Shown here: positions 1 through 7,158 of the stretch, in pieces
How the letters are laid out: every line of letters begins with the position of its first letter
Numbering within the stretch: position 1 is the stretch's first letter
NCBI GenBank assembly: GCA_002403335.1
Contig: DHHO01000011.1
Span: forward strand, 3,367 to 67,366
From: Caldiserica bacterium UBA4770
GTDB taxonomy: Bacteria; Caldisericota; Caldisericia; Caldisericales; Caldisericaceae
Length of the DNA stretch: 64,000 bases
Direction of reading: 5' to 3'
Made by a program: the position numbers and the translations under genes
Notes under the pieces: generated by a model
The model's input: the letters and a program-made list of their open reading frames with translations, nothing else
Databases searched by the model: none
Told to the model about the DNA's origin: nothing

Positions 1-230
1 CTTTAAGGAGGAGATCCTTCGCAAAGACGGCTCAGGATGACAGGGGGAGCAGGGTGGAGTATTGAGGAGGGTCCTCTTACCTCCTCAAAGTAAAAGTCGA
101 GACTGCTTCGCAAAGTCAGCTCGCAGTGACAAATAAAGGAAAAAAGACCCCTCGGAAGAAGACGGCTCAGAATGACAGGGGGAGCAGGGTGGGGCCATAA
201 GGAGAGTCTTCACACCCCCTCGAATTGTGA
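1..230. repeat. Dispersed repeat block (window edge)
   Basis: This is non-coding sequence built from the same modules seen at 10360-10710, 17940-18436 and 23114-23565. It has a purine-rich arm (GAGGAGG near 64) followed by its complement CCTCCTC near 81, giving a hairpin. It also has phrases such as 'gcttcgcaaagtcagctcgc' and 'gcagtgac'. A second arm pair lies around 205-228. The block is cut by the window start, so its full extent is unknown. Confidence 0.75.
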
Positions 231-318
231 TGAAACAATCCGAACTTTATCATATACCTTCATTGCATTTACATAATCTCTTAACATTCTTCTCTCCCAT
301 TTGCCCTCCCCTGAAATT

Positions 319-358
319 TTGTCAAAAATTTTTATCTCACCAAATTTTGGTGTATAAT
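319..358 (+). promoter_or_regulatory. Probable promoter and palindromic operator upstream of buk
   Basis: A 15-bp palindrome, CACCAAATTTTGGTG (338-352), directly abuts a perfect TATAAT box (353-358). A repressor or activator bound there would overlap the promoter spacer. A TTGTCA hexamer at 319-324 is too far away (28 nt) for a normal -35 box. A second TATAAT lies at 386-391. Between here and the buk start at 509 I see only a 13-codon ORF (402-443) without a well-placed ribosome-binding site. The regulator is unknown. Confidence 0.4.
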
Positions 359-508
359 GCATTGTATTTTATAGAGAAGGAGTGTTATAATTTTTTGTTA
401 AATGAAAAAGGTGATTGTACTAAATGACTGCATTTTACTTTAAATCTTTTGAAAGAAATTCTACAGATTTCAGTACTTTTTCAATAAATTTTATTTTCAG
501 GAGGAGTT

Positions 509-1582
509 ATGGAGAAAATACTTGTCATCAATCCTGGGTCTACTTCAACAAAAATTGCAGTCTTTGATGGGGAAACCTCTGTCTTCGAGAAGACAATCAG
601 GCACTCTTCCGAAGAGGTAAAGAACTTTGATAAAATTGTTGACCAGTATGAATTCAGGGTCGGCGTTATTCTGGGAGAACTCAAGAATAATAATTTCAGG
701 ATTGAAGAGTTTTCAGCCATTGCTGGTAGGGGCGGGCTTCTCCACCCAATTGAATCTGGCACATATAAAGTAAATGAGGGTATGGTTCAGGACCTTCTGG
801 AGGGAAGATACGGAGAGCATGCTTCTAACCTGGGTGCTATTATCTCAAAGAGTCTTGGAGATAGGTATGGTATACCTTCCTTTATCGTTGACCCCGTTGT
901 GGTGGATGAAATGGAGCCACTTGCAAGGTATTCGGGGCTTAAAGGAATTGAGAGGAAGGCAATCTGGCATGCCCTGAACCAGAAAGCAGTTGCAAGGCTT
1001 GTTGCAAAAGATGTAGGCAGGCCTTATGATAAATTGAACCTCATTGTTGTTCACCTTGGAGGAGGTATCTCTGTTGCAGCTCACCGCAAAGGAAGAGTGG
1101 TTGACATTAATAATGCACTAAATGGGGATGGTCCCTTTGCACCAGAAAGAGCAGGAGGACTTCCAACCATCAGTCTTATAGACCTGTGCCTGTCGAAGAA
1201 GTACACATACGAGGAAATGAAAAAAATGCTTGCAGGAAAAGGCGGTCTCGTCTCACATCTCGGTACAAACTCTGCAATTGAAGTTGAAAAAAGAATTGCA
1301 GATAATGATGAATATGCAAGGCTTGTTTATGAAGCAATGGCATATCAGGTTGCAAAGTCAGTCGGGGAGATGGCAACAGTGCTTATGGGTGAAGTTGACG
1401 CAATAGTGCTTACAGGAGGGCTTGCAAATTCAGATATACTTGTTAACTGGATCCAGGAGAGGGTATCCTTTATTGCGCCAGTTCTTGTCTATGCAGGAGA
1501 GGATGAGATGAGAGCACTTGCGCTGGGTGTATTAAGGGTACTCAGAGGAGAGGAAAAAGAAAAGACTTATGAGAGAATTTGA
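509..1582 (+). CDS. buk: Butyrate kinase (or branched-chain fatty-acid kinase)
   Basis: Acetokinase-family enzyme that interconverts acyl phosphate plus ADP with a carboxylate plus ATP. It would yield ATP at the end of butyrate or branched-chain fatty-acid formation. The 357-residue length is normal for Buk. The N-terminal phosphate-binding motif NPGSTSTKIAVFDGE is present, as are the later glycine-rich nucleotide-binding segments VVHLGGGISV and VLTGGLANS. The ATG follows GGAGGAG closely. It overlaps the next gene by 14 nt. The downstream 2-oxoacid:ferredoxin oxidoreductase suggests the acyl-CoA comes from oxidative decarboxylation of 2-oxo acids, so isobutyrate or isovalerate may be the true product. 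No phosphotransbutyrylase gene is in the window. Confidence 0.93.
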   Translation: MEKILVINPGSTSTKIAVFDGETSVFEKTIRHSSEEVKNFDKIVDQYEFRVGVILGELKNNNFRIEEFSAIAGRGGLLHPIESGTYKVNEGMVQDLLEGRYGEHASNLGAIISKSLGDRYGIPSFIVDPVVVDEMEPLARYSGLKGIERKAIWHALNQKAVARLVAKDVGRPYDKLNLIVVHLGGGISVAAHRKGRVVDINNALNGDGPFAPERAGGLPTISLIDLCLSKKYTYEEMKKMLAGKGGLVSHLGTNSAIEVEKRIADNDEYARLVYEAMAYQVAKSVGEMATVLMGEVDAIVLTGGLANSDILVNWIQERVSFIAPVLVYAGEDEMRALALGVLRVLRGEEKEKTYERI

Positions 1583-2267
1583 CCCAAAAAGTATTCTTGA
1601 ACACGAATTCCAGATATTTGGAGGTAAAATCGGCTCAGGGAAAACAGAGGTCTCTATAAACCTTGCCATAAAGATGCACCAAAGCGGTTTCAATACAGTG
1701 CTATTCGATATGGACATTGTAAAGCCGTACGTGAGGATCAGGGACATTAAGGATAAATTAACTCCTTATGGATTTGAAATTGTTTCACCACCAGAACTTA
1801 CAAGAGCGATAGACCTTCCTGTTTTTCCAAAAAATGTTATTGGTAAACTCATGGATAAGGATATCTACAAAATCCTTGATGTAGGTGGAGACCCATATGG
1901 AGCAGGTTCTATTGCGCAGTTTAGAGAGATCATCCGAGAAGGGCTTTACAACTTTTTCTTTATTATAAACACAAGAAGGCCCGAAACATCAAACAAAGTG
2001 GAGATTATCAAAGCAATCAAAAAAATTCAGGATGCATCAAGAATGAAAGTGACCCACCTTGTCCTCAACACACATCTAAGGTGGGAAACAACCAGTGAAA
2101 TTGTGAGAGAAGGATATGACATTGTGAGGGAAGTCTCAAACGAGCTTAATATTCCTATCGCATTTTTGTGCGTGGATGAAAACCACAAAGAGCTTGTCGA
2201 TTCAATTGACCTTCCCTATTTTCCTCTCAAACTTTTCGTGAATCCACTCCCAATTTTTGGAGTTTAA
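1569..2267 (+). CDS. P-loop ATPase of the MinD/CobQ-like type, function unknown
   Basis: The 232-residue protein has a Walker A-type loop GGKIGSGKTEVS near residue 18 and a following DMDIVKPY segment resembling the switch region of SIMIBI-class ATPases. A later LDVGGDPYGAG fits a Walker B/switch II element. It overlaps buk by 14 nt and is followed 18 nt later by the ferredoxin gene, so it is co-transcribed with the oxidoreductase. By analogy with MinD/NubA-like proteins it could help insert or service a metal or thiamine cofactor, but nothing in the sequence proves that. There is no transmembrane segment. Confidence 0.7.
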   Translation: MREFDPKSILEHEFQIFGGKIGSGKTEVSINLAIKMHQSGFNTVLFDMDIVKPYVRIRDIKDKLTPYGFEIVSPPELTRAIDLPVFPKNVIGKLMDKDIYKILDVGGDPYGAGSIAQFREIIREGLYNFFFIINTRRPETSNKVEIIKAIKKIQDASRMKVTHLVLNTHLRWETTSEIVREGYDIVREVSNELNIPIAFLCVDENHKELVDSIDLPYFPLKLFVNPLPIFGV

Positions 2268-2285
2268 ATATAAGAAGGAGGCATT

Positions 2286-2522
2286 ATGGATGATTTAAAA
2301 GTTATCATCAACGAAGAGCGGTGTAAAAGCTGCGGTTTGTGTGTTTCTATCTGTCCTACTCATGTTCTGAGGATTTCTGATAAGATCAATTCAAGGGGTT
2401 ACCACCCCACTGAATTGTTTGATAACGAAAAGTGTATTTCCTGTGGTTTCTGCTATTTTATATGTCCCGATATGGCAATCCAGGAAATTAGAAAAGCTGA
2501 ACCAGTAAAGAAGGAGGCATAA
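2286..2522 (+). CDS. 2-oxoacid:ferredoxin oxidoreductase, ferredoxin (delta) subunit
   Basis: A 78-residue protein with two 4Fe-4S motifs of the CxxCxxCxxxCP type (CKSCGLCVSICP and CISCGFCYFICP). It is the electron-carrying subunit that passes electrons from the thiamine-dependent core to free ferredoxin. The ATG follows AAGGAGGC, and the stop codon is immediately followed by the alpha-subunit start. Size and position match VorD/KorD-type subunits. Confidence 0.9.
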   Translation: MDDLKVIINEERCKSCGLCVSICPTHVLRISDKINSRGYHPTELFDNEKCISCGFCYFICPDMAIQEIRKAEPVKKEA

Positions 2523-3593
2523 ATGGGCGAGAAGATCTTGATGAAGGGTGCCGAGGCAATTGCTGAAGCCGCCATAAAAGCAGGTGCAATGGCTTTCTTC
2601 GGATATCCCATCACACCACAGAATGAAACACCCGAGTATTTTTCAAGAAGAATGCCAGAGGTAGGCAGGATATTCCTCCAGGCAGAAAGCGAAGTCGCTG
2701 CCATCAATATGATTTATGGTGCAGCCTGCACGGGCACAAGGGTATTTGCTTCTTCCTCAAGCCCTGGAATCAGCCTTATGCAGGAGGGCTTTAGTTACAT
2801 TGCAAACTCAAATGTACCCTGCGTTGTTGCAAACGTAATGAGAGGAGGTCCGGGGCTTGGAGATATAGCCCCTGCACAGGGAGACTACTTCCAGGCAACG
2901 AAAGGAGGAGGACATGGAGATTACCATACAATTGTTATTGCCCCTCATACACTTCAGGAAGAGGTTGACCTTGTTTTAAAGGCATTCGATCTGGCAGAGA
3001 AGTATAGAATCATGGTAGTGCTAATTGTTGATGGACTTCTCGGACAGATGATGGAGCCAGTAGAGTTCAAGGAAACTGTTGATGTTACAAAATTTAAGGT
3101 ACCTGAGTGGGCTACTGTTGGTCAGGGTGATCGTGAGGATAGAATTATCATCACCTCTCTTGATCTTGCTCCAGAAGGGCTCGAGAAGATGAACCTCCAT
3201 CTTCAGGAAAAGTATAGAAAGATTGAGGAGCAGGAAGTAATGGTAGAGGAGTATAGGATGGACGACGCCGAGTATGCAATCACTGCCTTCGGAACAATGG
3301 CAAGAATTTCAAAGACAACAATTGAGCTTGCAAGAAGTGAAGGAATAAAGGTAGGGTTGATAAGGCCCATTACAGTATGGCCATTCCCCTCAAAAACCAT
3401 TGAAAACAGAGCCAATCAAGTAAAATTCTTCTTTGACACAGAATTGAATGCAGGTCAGATGATTGAGGACGTAAAACTTGCTTTAAATGGTGCAAGGCCT
3501 GTATATTTCTACGGAAAAATGGGGGGTATTGTCCCTTCCGCAGAAGAAGTACTCGAAGAGTTCAAAAAGCATCTTGGAGGTCAACATGAGTAA
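2523..3593 (+). CDS. vorB: 2-oxoacid:ferredoxin oxidoreductase alpha subunit, VorB type
   Basis: A 356-residue subunit with the conserved GYPITPQNE segment near residue 25 and an intact family pattern through ESEVAAINMIYGA, SSSSPGISLMQEG and RGGPGLGDI. It resembles the alpha chains annotated as 3-methyl-2-oxobutanoate:ferredoxin oxidoreductase. The enzyme oxidatively decarboxylates 2-oxo acids to acyl-CoA and reduces ferredoxin. Substrate choice between branched-chain 2-oxo acids and 2-oxoglutarate is inferred from the neighbouring butyrate kinase, not proven. The AAGGAGG site lies at the end of the ferredoxin gene. It overlaps the beta-subunit start by 8 nt. Confidence 0.9.
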   Translation: MGEKILMKGAEAIAEAAIKAGAMAFFGYPITPQNETPEYFSRRMPEVGRIFLQAESEVAAINMIYGAACTGTRVFASSSSPGISLMQEGFSYIANSNVPCVVANVMRGGPGLGDIAPAQGDYFQATKGGGHGDYHTIVIAPHTLQEEVDLVLKAFDLAEKYRIMVVLIVDGLLGQMMEPVEFKETVDVTKFKVPEWATVGQGDREDRIIITSLDLAPEGLEKMNLHLQEKYRKIEEQEVMVEEYRMDDAEYAITAFGTMARISKTTIELARSEGIKVGLIRPITVWPFPSKTIENRANQVKFFFDTELNAGQMIEDVKLALNGARPVYFYGKMGGIVPSAEEVLEEFKKHLGGQHE

Positions 3594-4341
3594 TATGAAA
3601 ACAATCTATAAGGTACCATCACCCATCGCTAAAAGGGATACATCTTACTGCCCCGGGTGCACTCACGGCGTTGCACACAGGCTAATTGCAGAACTTCTTG
3701 AAGAGATGGACCTCACGAAGAAGACTGTAATTGTATGGCCGGTTGGATGCGCAGTGCTCGGGTATTATTTTATAGAAACAGACGCACTTGAGGCAGCTCA
3801 TGGAAGAGCATGTGCCATGGCAACAGGAGTTAAAAGGGTACATCCCGAGACATTTGTCCTTACATATCAAGGCGATGGAGATATTGCATCCATTGGCATT
3901 GCAGAGACGATACACGCTGCTGCAAGAGGAGAAAATATTACAACGGTATTTATCAACAACGGGAACTACGGTATGACAGGAGGACAGATGGCCCCGACTA
4001 CACTTATAGGGCAGGTAACTACAACATCCCCATATGGAAGGAAGCCTGAGATGAACGGATTCCCCATACATCTCCCTGAAATGCTTGCAACAATGGACGG
4101 CCCTGCTTATATTGCTCGTGGGGCGCTTGATAACACGCAACATATCCTTCAGGCAAAGAAATTTCTTAAGAAGGCCTTCAATACACAATTAAAAGGTCTG
4201 GGGTATGCTCTTGTGGAGCTTGTCTCAAATTGCCCTACCAACTGGAAGATGACACCTGTTGAATCCCTGGAAAGAATTAGAAAGGAAGTACTGCCTGTTT
4301 TTCCAATCGGGGAATTCAGGGTTGTTAAGGGGGTGGAATAA
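3586..4341 (+). CDS. 2-oxoacid:ferredoxin oxidoreductase beta (thiamine diphosphate) subunit
   Basis: This subunit binds thiamine diphosphate. It has the YCPGCTHGVAHRL segment with the conserved Cys-x-x-Cys, the GDGDIASIG motif typical of TPP/Mg binding, and NNGNYGMTGGQMAPTT. The open frame extends upstream to 3487, but the ATG at 3586 is preceded by GGAGG five nt away and gives the usual family N-terminus (251 residues). The upstream part only duplicates alpha-subunit coding sequence in another frame. It ends 1 nt before the gamma-subunit ATG. Confidence 0.9.
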   Translation: MSNMKTIYKVPSPIAKRDTSYCPGCTHGVAHRLIAELLEEMDLTKKTVIVWPVGCAVLGYYFIETDALEAAHGRACAMATGVKRVHPETFVLTYQGDGDIASIGIAETIHAAARGENITTVFINNGNYGMTGGQMAPTTLIGQVTTTSPYGRKPEMNGFPIHLPEMLATMDGPAYIARGALDNTQHILQAKKFLKKAFNTQLKGLGYALVELVSNCPTNWKMTPVESLERIRKEVLPVFPIGEFRVVKGVE

Positions 4342-4342
4342 T

Positions 4343-4897
4343 ATGAGAAAGGGAGTTGTTATTGCAGGATTTGGTGGTCAGGGTGTAATGCTTGTGGGGG
4401 AACTCCTTGCAGAAGCAGGTATGGAGGAAAATAAATACGTAACATTCCTCCCGTCATATGGCCCCGAACAAAGAGGGGGTACTGCAAATTGCCATGTGGT
4501 AATTTCTGATACAACCATTGCCTCCCCTATTGTTTCAAAGCCTGATGCAATTATCGTTTTTAACCTGCCTTCTCTGGATAAGTTTGAACCGACAGTAAAG
4601 GAGAATGGAGTTATTATTATTAACAAGAGCCTTGTCCCAAGAGAGGTAAGAAGAAACGATGTAAGGGTACTGCAAATTGATGTCCAGTCTGTAGCTGAGG
4701 AAATAGGAAGTCCCAAGGTTATGAATATGATACTCCTTGGCGCCTATACAGAGATAGAAAAGCCCGTGTCACTTACTACTCTCAAAAAGGCAATGAGTGT
4801 AATCTTAACAGGTAGAAAAGCATCTCTTATAGAACTGAACGAAAAGGCACTTGACAGGGGTGCTGAGATTGCAAAAGAATTTATGGGGGTGATTTAA
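4343..4897 (+). CDS. 2-oxoacid:ferredoxin oxidoreductase gamma subunit
   Basis: A 184-residue subunit of the pyruvate/2-oxoacid oxidoreductase catalytic gamma family, with the starting GFGGQGVMLVGELLAEAG motif and SYGPEQRGGTANCHV. It completes the four-subunit complex with the three preceding genes. The start was placed at 4343: the longer frame from 4259 lies inside the beta gene, and the motif begins only a few residues after this ATG. Its stop overlaps the next start by 1 nt (TAATG). Confidence 0.9.
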   Translation: MRKGVVIAGFGGQGVMLVGELLAEAGMEENKYVTFLPSYGPEQRGGTANCHVVISDTTIASPIVSKPDAIIVFNLPSLDKFEPTVKENGVIIINKSLVPREVRRNDVRVLQIDVQSVAEEIGSPKVMNMILLGAYTEIEKPVSLTTLKKAMSVILTGRKASLIELNEKALDRGAEIAKEFMGVI

Positions 4898-5247
4898 TGA
4901 AGGTTGTAAGACCTGAGGAAATTAGTCCATCATCAGTTGAAATGAATGGAGCAAAGGTAGATGGTGCAACAATCAGATGGCTTATAAAGGATAGCGATGG
5001 TGCAAAGAATTTTGCAATGAGATACTTCGAACTCGAGAAGGATGCTGTTATTCCTATTCATACTCATCCCTGGGAGCACGAAGTATTTGTCCTTGAGGGA
5101 AAAGTATTAATTACTGAAGGGGATGAAAGCACCGAAGCAGGTCCTAATACTGCTATATTTGTAAGACCTGACCAACCTCACTCCTATAAGAATATTGGTG
5201 AAGGAAGATTAAAATTCCTTTGCCTTATACCCTATAAGGGTGGATGA
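4897..5247 (+). CDS. Cupin-domain protein
   Basis: A 116-residue single-cupin protein. The metal-site pattern is visible as HTHPWEHEVFVLEGK, with a further histidine in PDQPHSYKN, so the usual His/Glu set of a cupin metal centre is largely present. The function is unknown; small cupins of this kind act as sensors or isomerases. Translational coupling to the gamma subunit (1-nt overlap) and to the downstream SDR gene (8-nt overlap) places it in the same operon. Confidence 0.8.
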   Translation: MKVVRPEEISPSSVEMNGAKVDGATIRWLIKDSDGAKNFAMRYFELEKDAVIPIHTHPWEHEVFVLEGKVLITEGDESTEAGPNTAIFVRPDQPHSYKNIGEGRLKFLCLIPYKGG

Positions 5248-5983
5248 ATTTAAAGGAAAGGTTTTTCTGATAACGGGAGGCTCTTCTGGCATAGGGAGAG
5301 CCTCTTCCTTAATGTTATCAAAGGAGGGAGCAAAAGTCATTGCAACCGGGAGAGATGATTCCCATATGATGGAGGTTTTGGAGATTGACCCAACAATAGA
5401 CTTTATTAAAAGTGATCTAAGAGATGAAAACTCCTATAAAGTCATTGTCAATAGGGTTTTCGAAAAGACTGATGTATTGAACGGGTTCGTTCACTGTGCA
5501 GGTGTTACATACCCGGAACCCTGCGAAACATTCAGATTAAGGGAAGTAAAGGAGATGCTCACAGTCAATGTGTTATCAGGTTTTGAGATACTCAAAGGTG
5601 TACTCTCCCTGATGAAGAAGGGGGGAAGTGTTGTGTTTATCTCCTCTATAGATGCCTTCTACAAAAGCACGCCACCTTCAAGCGGGTATGCACTCGCCAA
5701 GGGAAGTTTAATAAGCCTTACAAATGCGCTTGCCCCGGAACTCGGAGAAAGAGAAATCAGGGTAAATGCTGTTATCCCTGGACTCATACGCACAAGGATG
5801 ACAGAAGACTTCTTCGCCGAAGAATTTTCAGCAAAAAATGAGGAACTCCTTAAAAGAATCCCCCTCAAAAGAGAGGGAAAACCAGAAGAAGTTGCAAGTC
5901 TTATTAAATTTCTCCTGTCGGAGGAATCTTCATATATAACAGGGACGTCAATATTCTGTGACGGAGGGTACCACACGGGATGA
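5240..5983 (+). CDS. Short-chain dehydrogenase/reductase
   Basis: A classical SDR of 247 residues. It has the NAD(P)-binding TGGSSGIGRAS near residue 13, the HCAGVTYP segment (NAG equivalent), a catalytic Ser in FISSIDAF and YALAK (Tyr-x-x-x-Lys). The C-terminal GTSIFCDGGY is typical of the 3-oxoacyl-ACP reductase branch. The start is GTG at 5240, inside the cupin gene. The substrate cannot be told. It overlaps the next gene by 4 nt. Confidence 0.85.
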   Translation: MDEFKGKVFLITGGSSGIGRASSLMLSKEGAKVIATGRDDSHMMEVLEIDPTIDFIKSDLRDENSYKVIVNRVFEKTDVLNGFVHCAGVTYPEPCETFRLREVKEMLTVNVLSGFEILKGVLSLMKKGGSVVFISSIDAFYKSTPPSSGYALAKGSLISLTNALAPELGEREIRVNAVIPGLIRTRMTEDFFAEEFSAKNEELLKRIPLKREGKPEEVASLIKFLLSEESSYITGTSIFCDGGYHTG

Positions 5984-7158
5984 AAGTTATACACACTGCT
6001 GACCTTCACCTGGGATTTTTAACATTCAGAGAAGAAAATTACGAAAGGTTTAAGCCCCTCTCTTTTGCAATTGACTATTCAATCTCACATAATGCTCAAC
6101 TATTCATCATCGCAGGAGACCTGTTTGAAGCAAGGGACCCTTCCTCCTCTCTTGAGATGGGGTTTGCAAGAGAAGTAAAAAGGCTTACACAGGCAGGGAT
6201 AGAAGTCCTTATTGTTACAGGCAATCACGATGGTCCTCCAAATCCTGAAAGAAACATACACCTTGATGTATACAGGATGCTTGCAGTAGAGGGAGTGAGA
6301 ATCTCAAAGAAGATGGAGTATATAAGGATTGGGGATTTAAACATTCTAACAATCCCCTACCCTTTTAAAAGAAATCTGCTGGCAAAGGAGGAATTCAGAG
6401 AGAAAAGCGAGGTGGAAGCCGGTATCATCATGAATCAAAAAATCATAGAAGGTTTGAATCAGCTTTTACCAGAAATTGATAAAACACTGCCAGCAATCCT
6501 TGTTGCCCACCTCCCTCTCTCAGAAGGAGTCGTGGGAGAAGAGGCCTACAGCAGCTTTACCGTTGACACCCCTATATCCGTGGAGGAAATTGACAGAAAG
6601 GAATTTTCGTATATTGCACTCGGACACTTTCATAAAAGGCAAATCCTTACTTCAAAGAAATTCGGCCACCCATTTGTTTATGCAGGGTCCATTGACAGGA
6701 TAAATTTCGGCGAAGAAATGGATGACAAGGGCTTCTACGATATTGATATTGACGAATCTTCAAAAAGTATCTCATTCTCCTTCGTTAAAAATCCTTACTC
6801 AAGGAACTTCCTTACGATAAACCTGAAAAACGAGAGTGCGCTTGAAAATATCGATTTTGATAAAGTAAAAGAGTCCATCGTAAGGGTTATCGTTTCTGGG
6901 GACTTTTCCGATGAGAAAAAACTTAAAAATATCATTGAAAAGGTTTCCAATGTTGCCCTGGCCTTTACAGGCATTGAGGACAGAAGAACAATGTACGAGC
7001 AGGCATTCAAAAGCACATTTAAAGTCACTATCTCCCCGCAGGAAGCAATTGAAAGATACCTTGATTCAAAAGACGACCCATTTATAAAAGAGAAAAAAGA
7101 GGAGATTCTCAGACGTGCAATAGAAATTCTTTCCAATGTGGAGAAGAAAGAGCAATGA
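5980..7158 (+). CDS. sbcD: SbcD/Mre11-like DNA repair exonuclease
   Basis: A calcineurin-like phosphoesterase of the SbcD/Mre11 family, 392 residues. All metal motifs are visible: DLHLG near residue 8, GDLFEARD, GNHD, AHLPLS and GHFH. Such nucleases process DNA ends and hairpins with the ATPase partner SbcC/Rad50. No SbcC gene lies in this window; the next gene is a secreted transglycosylase. It therefore acts alone or with a partner encoded elsewhere. It overlaps both neighbours by 4 nt, so it is part of the long + strand operon. Confidence 0.85.
   Translation: MKVIHTADLHLGFLTFREENYERFKPLSFAIDYSISHNAQLFIIAGDLFEARDPSSSLEMGFAREVKRLTQAGIEVLIVTGNHDGPPNPERNIHLDVYRMLAVEGVRISKKMEYIRIGDLNILTIPYPFKRNLLAKEEFREKSEVEAGIIMNQKIIEGLNQLLPEIDKTLPAILVAHLPLSEGVVGEEAYSSFTVDTPISVEEIDRKEFSYIALGHFHKRQILTSKKFGHPFVYAGSIDRINFGEEMDDKGFYDIDIDESSKSISFSFVKNPYSRNFLTINLKNESALENIDFDKVKESIVRVIVSGDFSDEKKLKNIIEKVSNVALAFTGIEDRRTMYEQAFKSTFKVTISPQEAIERYLDSKDDPFIKEKKEEILRRAIEILSNVEKKEQ

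Noticed and set aside
227..427. 66-codon plus-strand frame upstream of buk
   Set aside because: It overlaps the probable promoter and palindrome, has no ribosome-binding site and resembles no protein.
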